Origin: Candidatus Accumulibacter meliphilus
GTDB lineage: Bacteria; Pseudomonadota; Gammaproteobacteria; Burkholderiales; Rhodocyclaceae
Direction: 5' to 3'
DNA: 64,000 nt
Assembly (NCBI GenBank): GCA_003332265.1
Contig: QPGA01000001.1
Span: forward strand, 178,158 to 242,157
The notes under the pieces are model-generated. The model was given only the letters and a program-made list of their open reading frames with translations. It was not told where the DNA came from and ran no database searches. The translations under genes were made by a program, and so were the position numbers. Numbering within the stretch: the stretch's first letter is position 1; each line of letters starts with the position of its first letter. This document shows positions 26,361 through 35,889 of the stretch, piece after piece.

Positions 26361-27863
26361 ATGGGATCGCTGCTACGCCTGATCCGGGAACTCCTGCAAG
26401 AAGCTGCGCGAGACCTGGCGCCGACGCTGATTGTCGTCGCCATCTTCCAGGGGTTTTTCATCCAGCGCATGCCCGACAGCGCGGGCGCTCTGGTCGGCGG
26501 ATTTGCCGCTGTCCTCATCGGTCTCGCCCTGTTTGTTAAAGGGCTGGACGCGGCGATCTTTCCGGCCGGCGAGACGATGGCTTTCGATTTTGCCCGTCGC
26601 GGCTCCTTCCTGTGGCTGATGGCTTTTGCCTTTTGCATCAGCTTTGCCTCGGTCGCCGCCGAGCCGGCACTGATGGCCGTGGCCTACAAAGCCGAGGCAG
26701 TTTCCGGCGGGAGCATGGGGGCAACGACCCTGCGCATGGTGGCCGCTCTCGCCGTCGGCCTGTCGATCATGGTTGGCGTCTGGCGCATCGTGCTCGGCCA
26801 TCCGATTGCTCTCTATCTGATTCCAGGCTATCTGATCGTCGTTGGCCTGACTGCGCTTTCGCCTCCGGAACTGGTCGGTCTGGCCTTCGATTCGGGCGGC
26901 GTCGTCGCATCCACGGTCACTGCACCGCTGCTGACTGCCATGGGGGTCGGCCTGGCGGCGACCATTCGCGGCCGCAATCCAATGCTCGATGGCTTCGGTC
27001 TGATCGCTTTCGGCGCGCTGGCGCCGATGATCATCATTCAGCTCTACGGCATCGTCTTTTTTGTCCCTGCTGCAGCCGGCACCGCAGTGTTGATCATGCC
27101 CTCCATGGACGGGCATCACTTCGGCCCCGTGGAGATGCTCCTCAGCTTTCTGAACATGGTCAAGAACCTCTTGCCGATCATCGCCGTGGTCCTGTTTGCG
27201 AGCTTTGTCGTTCTGCGGCGGCCGCTTGCCGACCCCAAGGGCCTGGCGGTGGGAATGCTCTTCGTTGCCGTTGGCCTGTACCTCTTCGACGAAGGGCTGC
27301 AAATTGGCCTCTTCCCGCTCGGCGACGAGATGACCAGCGGCCTGATGCAGGACGGCGCGGCGATGTGGGTGCTCTACCTCTACGGCTTTCTGATGGGATT
27401 CGCGACGACCATGGCCGAGCCGGCGTTGATTGCGCTGTCGATCAAGGCCGACGAAGTCAGCCTGGGCCAGCTGAAGGGCTTCTGGCTGCGCTCTCTGGTT
27501 TCCGTCGGCGTCGGCGTCGGCCTGGTCGTCGGCTGTGCGCGCATCGTAGACGGGACCCCGATTGCCCATTGGCTGATCCCCGGTTACCTGCTGGTGATCG
27601 CCATGACCAAGCTCGCGCCGCGTTTCATCATTCCGATCGCCTTCGATTGCGGGGGCGTGACGACGTCGACGGTGACCGTGCCCCTGGTCACCGCACTCGG
27701 TGTCGGGCTGGCCGAGCGCACCCCGGGGCGGGACCCAATGATCGACGGCTTCGGTCTGATTGCCTTTGCCTCATTAACGCCCATGATTATAGTCATGTCC
27801 TACGGCATCATCGCCACCTTGCTGCAGAAGTCAAGGAAACCTGTCAAGGAGCAAGCTTCATGA
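26361..27863 (+). CDS. DUF1538 membrane transporter-like protein (two DUF1538 repeats)
   Basis: A 500-residue polytopic membrane protein made of two homologous halves. Each contains the pattern AEPAL-x-A (SVAAEPALMAVAYKAEAVS near 95; TMAEPALIALSIKADEVS near 350), then IPGYL-x-V, FD-SGGV-x-x-STVT-x-P-L-x-TA-x-GVGLA (about 175-195 and 430-450) and DGFGLIAF-x-x-L-x-PMI. The internal duplication suggests an inverted or tandem repeat transporter. DUF1538 function is unknown. The family co-occurs with PII proteins. Its stop overlaps the PII start (ATGA), and CBS and hypothetical genes follow, so regulation by nucleotides is a reasonable inference. Confidence 0.85.
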   Translation: MGSLLRLIRELLQEAARDLAPTLIVVAIFQGFFIQRMPDSAGALVGGFAAVLIGLALFVKGLDAAIFPAGETMAFDFARRGSFLWLMAFAFCISFASVAAEPALMAVAYKAEAVSGGSMGATTLRMVAALAVGLSIMVGVWRIVLGHPIALYLIPGYLIVVGLTALSPPELVGLAFDSGGVVASTVTAPLLTAMGVGLAATIRGRNPMLDGFGLIAFGALAPMIIIQLYGIVFFVPAAAGTAVLIMPSMDGHHFGPVEMLLSFLNMVKNLLPIIAVVLFASFVVLRRPLADPKGLAVGMLFVAVGLYLFDEGLQIGLFPLGDEMTSGLMQDGAAMWVLYLYGFLMGFATTMAEPALIALSIKADEVSLGQLKGFWLRSLVSVGVGVGLVVGCARIVDGTPIAHWLIPGYLLVIAMTKLAPRFIIPIAFDCGGVTTSTVTVPLVTALGVGLAERTPGRDPMIDGFGLIAFASLTPMIIVMSYGIIATLLQKSRKPVKEQAS

Positions 27864-28207
27864 AATTCTCTGCTGTCGTGTTGATCGTTCCCGACGAGGA
27901 CGAAAACAGAGCGGTTGAACTGCTCCAGCAGGCCGGAGCGACCGGCTTTACGATCATCAAGGGCAAGGGCTTGCGGCACAATGAACGCAAGACCTTTCTC
28001 GGCCTCGGCCTGGAGCGCAAGGAGTCACTGCTGCTGTGCGTCACTGAACAGCAACTGGCGATGCGTATCCTGCGGGCGGTCAAGTTGCAGATGAAGCTCG
28101 ATCTTCCCGGCGGTGGCCTGGCTTTTTCGATTGCGCTGGGCAGCGTCGTCGGAATCGGGCTGGAGCAGATGAAGCTGTTTCGCCGTGAGGTCGAAGAGGG
28201 CTTGTGA
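27860..28207 (+). CDS. PII-like signalling protein associated with DUF1538
   Basis: A 115-residue protein with a PII-like ferredoxin fold: KFSAVVLIVPDEDENRAVELLQQAGATGFTIIKGKGL at the N-terminus and LLLCVTEQQLAMRILRAVKLQMKLDLPGGGLAFSIALGSVVGI further on. The T-loop region (RHNERKTFLGLGLERKE) lacks the uridylylated-tyrosine pattern of GlnB/GlnK. It is probably a divergent PII that binds a nucleotide and gates the DUF1538 protein encoded just upstream (four-base overlap), by analogy with GlnK-AmtB. That pairing is inference from coupling. Confidence 0.8.
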   Translation: MKFSAVVLIVPDEDENRAVELLQQAGATGFTIIKGKGLRHNERKTFLGLGLERKESLLLCVTEQQLAMRILRAVKLQMKLDLPGGGLAFSIALGSVVGIGLEQMKLFRREVEEGL

Positions 28208-28277
28208 GTCGCTGTGCCTCGCGGCCCCGACGTTTTTCGATTTCTGACCCTGGTCATCAAGTGAAGGAGTTCTAGCA

Positions 28278-28673
28278 ATGCTGGTTGCCGGAATCATGAA
28301 AAGAAGCGTCATCACCATCAATCCGCTGGCTACCGTCCGCGAGGCGCTGATGATGATGAAGGAGCGCGGAGTCAAATCGCTGGTTGTCGATAAGCGGCAC
28401 TCGGGTGATGCTTATGGTTTGATCGCCTATCGCGACGTCGCCAGGGCGGTGATTGCCGACGATGGCGACATCGACCTGCTCAACGTCTATGACATCGCCC
28501 AGAAGCCGGCGCTACAGGTTTCGCAACACCTGGAAGTGCGCTACCTGGCGCGGCTGATGATCCAGTACGCCGTGAAGAGCGTGCTGGTCATCGACAACAA
28601 CGATTTGCAGGGTTTCGTCTCGGATACCGATGTCGTCGGCAGTCTCATCGAACGGGCCGCAAAAGAAACCTAG
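28278..28673 (+). CDS. CBS-domain-pair protein
   Basis: A 131-residue protein made only of two CBS motifs: VAGIMKRSVITINPLATVREALMMMKERGVKSLVVDKR...YGLIAYRDVARAVI and VYDIAQKPALQVSQHLEVRYLARLMIQYAVKSVLVIDNNDLQGFVSDTDVVGSLIE. CBS pairs bind AMP, ADP, ATP or related ligands and act as energy sensors. A ribosome site (AAGGAG) precedes the ATG. It lies 70 bp after the PII gene in the same direction and likely belongs to the same regulatory unit. Confidence 0.88.
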   Translation: MLVAGIMKRSVITINPLATVREALMMMKERGVKSLVVDKRHSGDAYGLIAYRDVARAVIADDGDIDLLNVYDIAQKPALQVSQHLEVRYLARLMIQYAVKSVLVIDNNDLQGFVSDTDVVGSLIERAAKET

Positions 28674-28685
28674 AGTTCGCCAGCC

Positions 28686-29123
28686 ATGGAAAAAATCATT
28701 CGCCGCTATTCAGCTTTCATTCCCCGCTGGTGCCAGGCTTTTGGCGACCACGCGCCTGATCCCGGTGGCGAAGGCCGGGCGGTCGAATGGCTGATTGGCG
28801 TCGGCAGCGTTGGCGTTGTCGTCCTGCCCGACATTCGGCGCTTTCTGACCCACGAACTGCTCGGCGCGCAACAGCCACGACTCGAACTTGGCGCACGCTG
28901 CGTACGGCTCAACCAGCGGACCTACGCCGAGATGAATATTCTCGGGCATCCCGGTTACGCCGCCTTGCGCGAGTTGCTGCTCGGTCCTGGTGATGCCTAC
29001 ATGTTCCTCACCTATCATCTGATTTACCCGCCGGGTACGCGGATCATCACCATTTCACGCAAGCCGCCGCTGGCGCTGCTGTACAAGGAAATGGCAGCGC
29101 TGCCGATCACTGTTCACGAGTGA
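28686..29123 (+). CDS. Conserved hypothetical protein in the DUF1538-PII operon
   Basis: A 145-residue soluble protein I do not recognise. It is moderately rich in aromatic residues and Arg (MEKIIRRYSAFIPRWCQAFGD; NILGHPGYAALRELLLGPGDAYMFLTYHLIYPPGTRIITISRKPPLALLY) and has no signal peptide or membrane segment. It starts 12 bp after the CBS gene, so it is probably cotranscribed. Two Cys (about positions 16 and 76) are not in a metal-binding pattern. Confidence 0.65.
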   Translation: MEKIIRRYSAFIPRWCQAFGDHAPDPGGEGRAVEWLIGVGSVGVVVLPDIRRFLTHELLGAQQPRLELGARCVRLNQRTYAEMNILGHPGYAALRELLLGPGDAYMFLTYHLIYPPGTRIITISRKPPLALLYKEMAALPITVHE

Positions 29124-29210
29124 GGGGCGGTGCCGCTGGCGACGCCGGTGCGGATGTCTTACGCCGACCGTGGTGGCGCTCTCGCGCCCGGAGGGCGAGC
29201 TCGCCGGTGC

Positions 29211-29216
29211 TATAAT
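29211..29216 (+). promoter_or_regulatory. Candidate -10 box upstream of queD
   Basis: A perfect TATAAT hexamer ends 27 bp before the queD ATG. The region 17 bp further upstream is GC-rich with no good -35 match, so it may need an activator or be fortuitous. Confidence 0.4.
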
Positions 29217-29243
29217 CGCGGCTCTTTTCTTCGCGTTTTTCAG

Positions 29244-29687
29244 ATGCTTATCACCCGCCGCCTGGAGTTCGACGCAGGCCACCGCATTCCCGACCACAAG
29301 AGCCAGTGCCGTCACCTGCACGGCCACCGCTACGCGCTCGAGATCACGCTTGGCGGTGCGATCATTCAGCAGACGGGTGATCCGGCCAACGGCATGGTGA
29401 TGGACTTCTCCGAAGTCAAGGCGCTGGCCATGCGGCATCTGGTCGACCTCTGGGATCATGCTTTTCTCGCCTGGGCAGACGACCAAGCGGTGGTCGACTT
29501 CCTGCGCTCCTTACCCGACCACAAGACCGTACTGCTCGATTGCGTGCCGACTGCCGAGAACCTTGCCCAACTGGCGTTTACGATTCTTGATGCCGTCTAT
29601 CGCGATAGCTACGGCAATCAGCTGCGCCTCGAGCGCCTGCGCCTCTACGAGACGCCCAACTGTTGGGCGGAGGCGCTGCGCGGCTAG
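29244..29687 (+). CDS. queD: 6-carboxy-5,6,7,8-tetrahydropterin synthase
   Basis: QueD converts dihydroneopterin triphosphate to carboxytetrahydropterin in queuosine/7-deazaguanine synthesis. The zinc ligands and active-site residues are present: FDAGHRIPDHKSQCRHLHGHRYALEI gives the first His, the catalytic Cys and the HGH pair, followed by GMVMDFSEVKAL and the histidine of LWDHAFL. The C-terminal ETPNCWAE carries the substrate-binding Glu. At 147 residues the length is normal. The ATG at 29244 matches the family N-terminus. Confidence 0.93.
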   Translation: MLITRRLEFDAGHRIPDHKSQCRHLHGHRYALEITLGGAIIQQTGDPANGMVMDFSEVKALAMRHLVDLWDHAFLAWADDQAVVDFLRSLPDHKTVLLDCVPTAENLAQLAFTILDAVYRDSYGNQLRLERLRLYETPNCWAEALRG

Positions 29688-29887
29688 GCTGGCAGCGCGT
29701 CCCGACGCGCTCCGGCTGGTCCTCGATTCTGACGTATCGCCGTTGATGCTTTAGAATATCGGCATCGCCGCAGTGGGCGGCGTGCGGCGCAGAGGAGTCG
29801 AGCAGCCCGAGCTGACGACTGCCTCGCCGCCCAACGAGTCAGGTGCCAGGGCTGGCCTGCTGGCCTGCGCGTACCGGAAAGACGCTG

Positions 29888-31000
29888 ATGCCGCACAGAA
29901 TTCTCAAGGTTCCCGAGCGTGGCATGCTCGACGCTTACGAGCGCGTGCTGTCGTCGCGCAAGTTCATCGCCGATGTCGCTCAACGCACGGCCGCCGAGCG
30001 CTTGCAGCGCCTGTACTACGAGCTGCTGTCGTTCAAGGTCGGACGCAGCAACAAGCTGCGCCGTTTCCTTGCGCCGCCGCCAGTGCCGCGGGGCGTGTAT
30101 TTCTGGGGAGGTGTCGGTCGCGGCAAGAGCTTCATGATGGATTGCTTTTACGACGCTGTCCCTTATCGTCGCAAGCGGCGAGTACATTTCCACGCTTTCA
30201 TGCACGACGTCCATCGCCAGCTCAAGCAATTGAAGGGTGAAAAAGATCCGCTGGCCAGGCTGGCCGAAGGCATTGCCAGCGAGCTGCGGCTGCTCTGTTT
30301 TGACGAGTTCCACGTTTCCGATATCGCCGATGCGATGATCCTCAGGCGTTTGCTCGAAGCCCTTTTCGAACGCGGTGTGGTTTTCGTGATGACCTCCAAC
30401 TATCCACCCGACCGACTCTATCCGAATGGCCTGCAGCGCGAAAATTTTCTGCCGACGATTGCCCTGATCAACTCGCGTATGGACGTGCTGGAAATCGATT
30501 CCGGCGTCGACTACCGGCTACGGACGCTTGAGCAGGTGGAGATTTTCCACTGCCCGGCGGATGCCGCTGCCGAGTCGAAGATGGCCGAGTACTTCACGAG
30601 CATCGCAGCCGGGGCGGGGGCGGCCGGCGGCAGCGTCGAGATTCTTGGTCGCGACATTCCGACCGTGCGGCGTGGCAACGGCGTCATCTGGTTCGACTTC
30701 AAGTCACTGTGTGGTGGGCCGCGTTCGCAGAACGATTACCTCGAACTGGCGCTCAGCTACCACACGGTGCTGCTGTCGGCGATTCCCCGGATGTCGTCGA
30801 GCATGGCTTCCGAGGCGCGGCGCTTTACCTGGCTGGTGGATATTTTTTACGATCACAAGGTCAAGCTGATCGCCACTGCCGACTGCGGGCCGGATGAACT
30901 CTATACCGAGGGTACGCAGGCCAGCGAGTTCTTCCGCACCGCCAGCCGGCTGACCGAAATGCGCTCCCGCGAATATCTTGGTCTGCCGCATCTCTCCTGA
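29888..31000 (+). CDS. zapE: Cell division protein ZapE (AFG1-like ATPase)
   Basis: A 370-residue AFG1-family P-loop ATPase. Walker A is GGVGRGKSFMMD (near 75) and Walker B LLCFDEFHVSD (near 138). The family signatures VHFHAFMHDVHRQL, VVFVMTSNYPPDRLYPNGLQRENFLP and FTWLVDIFYDHKVKLIATA are all present. ZapE binds FtsZ and destabilises Z-ring polymers under stress in E. coli. The start at 29888 (MPHRILKVP) is preferred over an upstream in-frame codon at 29843 on family length. Monocistronic here. Confidence 0.93.
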   Translation: MPHRILKVPERGMLDAYERVLSSRKFIADVAQRTAAERLQRLYYELLSFKVGRSNKLRRFLAPPPVPRGVYFWGGVGRGKSFMMDCFYDAVPYRRKRRVHFHAFMHDVHRQLKQLKGEKDPLARLAEGIASELRLLCFDEFHVSDIADAMILRRLLEALFERGVVFVMTSNYPPDRLYPNGLQRENFLPTIALINSRMDVLEIDSGVDYRLRTLEQVEIFHCPADAAAESKMAEYFTSIAAGAGAAGGSVEILGRDIPTVRRGNGVIWFDFKSLCGGPRSQNDYLELALSYHTVLLSAIPRMSSSMASEARRFTWLVDIFYDHKVKLIATADCGPDELYTEGTQASEFFRTASRLTEMRSREYLGLPHLS

Positions 31001-31036
31001 TCGGCCGGCGGTCGCAGGACGGGGAGAGAACTCGCC

Positions 31037-31058
31037 AACGGTCATGAAAGTCATGACC
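31037..31058. repeat. Partial copy of the compound repeat terminal module
   Basis: AACGGTCATGA and TCATGACC with a short spacer match the ends of the GGTCATGAC...GTCATGACC module of the compound repeats, with the spacer shortened. It lies between the convergent zapE and GGDEF-like genes, where it could act as a bidirectional terminator. Confidence 0.5.
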
Positions 31059-31072
31059 ACCCCGTATTTACA

Positions 31073-31984
31073 TTAAAAGAAGTCGAGGTTGACGCAGAGC
31101 CGGTTGCCGCCGGCGTCGCGGGCTGCGGCGAGCAGCGAGCGGACGCGTTCGATCAGCGCCGCGGAGTCCTCGCCGGTGAATTCGCTGACGCCTCCGCTGA
31201 TTGTCAAGGGCTCGGCGCCAGCACTCGCATGCCGCGTTTCGACCAGCTCACGCAGGCGTTCGAGGCCGACGGTGGCGTCATTGACGCGCACATTCGGCAG
31301 GATCAGCAGAAACTTGTCGGCGCGGAAGCGCCCGACCATGTCGGCATCGCGCAGACTTTCACCGCAGAGCTGGCCGATGTCGGCCAGCGCGCGCTCGCCG
31401 GCTTGCGCGCCGCGCGCCCTGCACAGCTCCGGGAAGCGGTCGATGCCGATCAGGGCCAGTGAGAACGGCGTGCCATAACGCGCCGCGCGGCGGCCCTCGT
31501 CGGCGAGCAGGTGCAGGATGTCAGTCTGCGGGTAAACCCCGGTGAGCGGGTTGTGTACTGCGCGTTGCGGGGCTTCGTTCGTTTGCTCCGGATGCTGGGT
31601 GAGGTCGCTCAGCGTCAGCAGAACGCAGCGCAGGCTGCCATCTTCTGCCAACACCGGGAAGGCACTGGCCTTGCAGCGAATGGCGGCTGCCGAAGCATCC
31701 TGTTTGATTCCGAGGGTCTGTTGCCAAATCGCTTTCCGGGTGCGCAAGACGCGCACTTCGAGACGCTGGTCGGTGCTCAGCAGCGCGCCGTTGTCGTCTT
31801 CCCAGCGTGTTTCCGTATCGCCGAGCAAGCTGCTGGCCTGCGGATTACGTAGTTGCAGGCCGCCGTCGGCGTTGAAAACCAGCAGCCCGATCGCCAGGTT
31901 GTCGAGCAGTGCCGCATAACGTCCGATCTCGGCGTCATCGGCGCAGAGATCGACAAGTGGCAGGCGGAACGGGCTATTGGGCAT
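31073..31984 (-). CDS. PAS-like/GGDEF-domain protein with degenerate active site
   Basis: The N-terminal region (YAALLDNLAIGLLVFNADGGLQLRNPQASSLLGD) is a PAS-like sensor. From about residue 145 a GGDEF-type domain follows (NPLTGVYPQTDILHLLADEGRRAARYGTPFSLALIGIDRF). The signature G(G/E)DEF loop reads RADKF in GRFRADKFLLIL, and the metal-binding segment is partly changed. It is therefore unlikely to make cyclic di-GMP and may be a receptor or scaffold. An inhibitory-site RxxD is not obvious. Start at 31984 (MPNSPFRLP); an upstream ATG at 32008 is also in frame. Soluble, no membrane segment. Confidence 0.8.
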   Translation of the reverse strand: MPNSPFRLPLVDLCADDAEIGRYAALLDNLAIGLLVFNADGGLQLRNPQASSLLGDTETRWEDDNGALLSTDQRLEVRVLRTRKAIWQQTLGIKQDASAAAIRCKASAFPVLAEDGSLRCVLLTLSDLTQHPEQTNEAPQRAVHNPLTGVYPQTDILHLLADEGRRAARYGTPFSLALIGIDRFPELCRARGAQAGERALADIGQLCGESLRDADMVGRFRADKFLLILPNVRVNDATVGLERLRELVETRHASAGAEPLTISGGVSEFTGEDSAALIERVRSLLAAARDAGGNRLCVNLDFF

Positions 31985-32097
31985 CAGCGGGCGGTGTCCG
32001 TGCAGCAAGATGCCCGTATCCTACCCCAGAAGTCCGGCCGATGCGCGCCAGAAAACGCCTTAATATCAAGCGCGCATCGCCGGGTGGCGTGGCCCGG

Positions 32098-33381
<1,284 letters not shown>

Positions 33382-33435
33382 GCGTTTCCTCTCTGGGTGG
33401 GTTTTTTGGAGTTTGGACTGGGCAGCATCTTAACG

Positions 33436-33552
33436 GAAAGTCGCGCAAGCGACTCGCGAACCGCCCTTCTCCCCCTGCGGGAGAAGGGCCGGGGGAAGAG
33501 GGCGACGGTCATGACTTTCATCATCCGGGGTGTCTCGACTGTCATGACCGTT
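33436..33552 (+). repeat. Compound palindromic repeat, copy C
   Basis: A complete short-form copy: GTCGCGCAAGCGAC, the CCCTTCTCCCCCTGCGGGAGAAGGG hairpin and the AACGGTCATGAC-like arms closing with GTCATGACCGTT. It lies upstream of metY, between divergently or independently transcribed genes. Confidence 0.8.
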
Positions 33553-33553
33553 A

Positions 33554-33969
33554 GCACTACAGATTGCCCCTTTTGCTGCCCGAGCGCTGCGCTCGCCGTG
33601 GCCGTGAGCCTGGCGGCACGGGCTTTTATGGCAAGAAGCGGCCAGCGGTGGAAAACACTGTCGAGAAATTTTACAGCCGTGTTCCTGGCGCGCACGGGAA
33701 TAAGCAATAAAGCAGTCGCTTGTCGTTGTGGTATGAAAGTTGCTTAAAGGAACTCGGCCAGCCATTTCGTGCTCCTGAAAACAATAAGCGATCGGGATGG
33801 CCGTTGTCGATAGCAAAGGAGGAGGGTGTGGACCGCGCAAGACACGGTGTTTTCGTCTTGTTGCTGGCTCCATTGTGTGCCGGTGCTGCGAAAGCCGCAT
33901 CGGCATGTTTTTTTGTCACGGTTTTGCGCGACTTGCGGCCTGGAGTCGGCAGGGCCGCGGCGCCCGAGT
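33554..33969. other. Intergenic region, about 415 bp
   Basis: It lies between copy C of the repeat and the end of the MocR-type gene. Open frames here show no family resemblance. The central part is AT-richer than average. I see no clear terminator or promoter. Confidence 0.35.
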
Positions 33970-35388
33970 TCACCCCGCCAGCAGCTCGCCGAGGCGGCGA
34001 ACGGCGTTCTCGATCTCCGGGGTATGCGGGTTGCCGCAGTTGAGTCGCAGGCAGTTGCGGTACATGCCGCTGGCCGAAAACAGTTCTCCGGGCACGTAGG
34101 CGACGCCGGCCGCGATGGCGCGGTCGTAGAGGGCGGTGGTGTCCACTTTGTCGGGCAGTTCGACCCACAGCACGAAGCCTCCCAGCGGTTGCGTCATGCG
34201 CGTCGCCGGCGGGAAGTGTCTGGCCACCGCCGCGCGCATGGCGTCGACCTGGCGCTCGTAAATGCGTCGCAGGCCACGCAGGTGACGATCGTAGGAGCCC
34301 GATTCGAGGTACTCGGCGACGACCATCTGGGTGATCGGATTGGTGCCGCCGCTACTCACCGTCTTGTGCAGCGCGACCTGCCGCCGGTAGCGGCCGGCCG
34401 CGACGAAGCCGAGGCGCAGCGACGGTGACAGCGACTTCGAAAAGGACGAGCAGAGCAGCACATTTCCCGCCTTGTCGAAAGCTTTGATCGGTCGCGGCGG
34501 TTTGCTGCCGAAGTACAGATCGCCGTAGATGTCATCTTCAATTACCGCTACGCCGCGTTCGGCGGTCAGCTTTGCGAGTCGGCGCTTGTGCTCGTCGGGC
34601 ATCATGCTGCCGAGCGGGTTGCTGGCGTTGGGCACCAGCAGACAGGCCCTTACCTGGCCGTCGCGGGTGGCCAGATCGAGCGCCTCGATCGACAGGCCGG
34701 TGCGCGGATCGGTCGGGATTTCCAGGGCTTTCAGCCCCAGCGTTTCGAGCAACTGGAGCATCAGGTGATAACTCGGGGACTCGACGACCACCGTGTCGCC
34801 ACGATCGGTTACCGCGCGCAGGCAGAGTCCCAGTGCTTCGGTACAGGAGTTGGTGATCACAAACTCTTCGGCCGCCAGCGGCCCGGCCCAGCCGACCGAG
34901 CGCAGCACCAGCTGACGGATCAGCGCCGCCTCGTCCATGTTGATGTGGCTGGCGCCTTCGAGTAGCCGCGGGTGGCGCCGCGCGACGCTGCCGTAGAGCC
35001 GCTGCAACGCGGCCAGCGGCAGCAGGGTGGACGCGGGCAGGGCCGCGCCCAGCGGCGCGACGCCCGGCTTGTTGCCGGTCTGCAGAGCACGCATCAGGCG
35101 CTGGCTGACATCGACCGGTACCGCTTCCTCGGGAGTCACGCGCGCGTTTGGCTGTTCGTGGGGCGCAGGCGCATGGCGGACGAAATAGCCGGACTGCGGG
35201 CGGGCCTCGACGAGGCCGCGATCTTCGAGCTGATGCAGTGCCTGCAGCACCGTCGACACCGACAGCTGCCGCTCGCGCGACAGACGCCGCACCGACGGCA
35301 GGCGTTCGCCCGGGCGCAGATTGCCGCCGGCGATGATGCTGCTCAGATCCTCGGCCAGTCGTTCGTAGCGCATGAGTTCATGTTGCAT
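33970..35388 (-). CDS. MocR/PdxR-type transcriptional regulator (GntR wHTH fused to PLP aminotransferase fold)
   Basis: A 472-residue fusion. Residues about 1-75 form a GntR winged helix (YERLAEDLSSIIAGGNLRPGERLPSVRRLSRERQLSVSTVLQALHQLEDRGLVEARPQSGYFV). From about 100 a class I aminotransferase domain follows: EFVITNSCTEALGLCLRAV, VPNASNPLGSMMP, the acidic AVIEDDIYGDLYFG and the PLP lysine in SSFSKSLSPSLRLGF. MocR regulators sense PLP or amino-sugar ligands. I chose the ATG at 35388; 35373 is an alternative. It is divergent from the DUF2917 gene, and the 153-bp gap holds two inverted repeats suited to its binding. Confidence 0.88.
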   Translation of the reverse strand: MQHELMRYERLAEDLSSIIAGGNLRPGERLPSVRRLSRERQLSVSTVLQALHQLEDRGLVEARPQSGYFVRHAPAPHEQPNARVTPEEAVPVDVSQRLMRALQTGNKPGVAPLGAALPASTLLPLAALQRLYGSVARRHPRLLEGASHINMDEAALIRQLVLRSVGWAGPLAAEEFVITNSCTEALGLCLRAVTDRGDTVVVESPSYHLMLQLLETLGLKALEIPTDPRTGLSIEALDLATRDGQVRACLLVPNASNPLGSMMPDEHKRRLAKLTAERGVAVIEDDIYGDLYFGSKPPRPIKAFDKAGNVLLCSSFSKSLSPSLRLGFVAAGRYRRQVALHKTVSSGGTNPITQMVVAEYLESGSYDRHLRGLRRIYERQVDAMRAAVARHFPPATRMTQPLGGFVLWVELPDKVDTTALYDRAIAAGVAYVPGELFSASGMYRNCLRLNCGNPHTPEIENAVRRLGELLAG

Positions 35389-35426
35389 GGGTTTCACCAA
35401 TACAGTTGTCGCGAATCTTGATCGGT

Positions 35427-35450
35427 ACAATTCGTAGTGATGCGAACTGT
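35427..35450. promoter_or_regulatory. Inverted repeat, candidate MocR operator 1
   Basis: ACAATTCG and CGAACTGT form an inverted repeat (7 of 8 positions) with an 8-bp spacer. It lies in the divergent intergenic region, nearest the MocR start. Confidence 0.45.
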
Positions 35451-35454
35451 GCTG

Positions 35455-35478
35455 GTCACAATTCTGCCAAGTTGTGAC
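35455..35478. promoter_or_regulatory. Inverted repeat, candidate MocR operator 2
   Basis: GTCACAA and TTGTGAC are exact inverted repeats with a 10-bp spacer, only four bases after the first repeat. The centres of the two lie 28 bp apart, close to but not exactly three helical turns. Confidence 0.5.
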
Positions 35479-35541
35479 TGTTTTATCAAGGCCCGCTGGC
35501 CTACACTGTGTCTCATCAGAACAGAAACACGGGAGTTGGCC

Positions 35542-35889
35542 ATGGACTTTGATTTGTACAACAGCGAGCTGTATCTCGCCCATAACGCACCAGTCAGACT
35601 GATGTCTGCCAAGGGCGTGCGTATCGTCTGCACCGCTGGCCGGGTCTGGCTGACCGTCGAAGGCGAAGCCGGGGATTTCCTGCTCGCCGCGGGTGAGAGC
35701 CATCTGGTAGAGGGTCATGGTCTCGCCTTGCTGGAGGCGATCGGCGACGGGCGCGTCCGCTTCGAGTTGGCGGTGAAGCCCTGGCAGCGGCTGCTGCTCG
35801 CCCCGCTGCAAGAGATCTGGCAGCGGCGTCAGCGCTCGCCACAGCTCGACCGCCGCCTGCTTCACCCCGGGTCGCCTCTTGCCGGCTAG
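35542..35889 (+). CDS. DUF2917-domain protein
   Basis: A 115-residue protein beginning MDFDLYNSELYLAHNAPVRLMSAKGVRIVCTAGRVWLTVEGEAGDFLLAAGESH, the typical DUF2917 beta-rich (cupin-like) core with GRVWLT-x-E-G and D-x-x-L-x-x-G. Function unknown. Such genes are often found next to MocR-type regulators in betaproteobacteria. It ends with TAG at 35887. The frame stays open and protein-like beyond that stop to 36033. Transcription is probably controlled through the two upstream inverted repeats. Confidence 0.8.
   Translation: MDFDLYNSELYLAHNAPVRLMSAKGVRIVCTAGRVWLTVEGEAGDFLLAAGESHLVEGHGLALLEAIGDGRVRFELAVKPWQRLLLAPLQEIWQRRQRSPQLDRRLLHPGSPLAG

Noticed and set aside
23720-26638. 972-codon open frame on the minus strand
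   Set aside because: Antisense of the CoA-transferase gene, whose own frame has clear family motifs.
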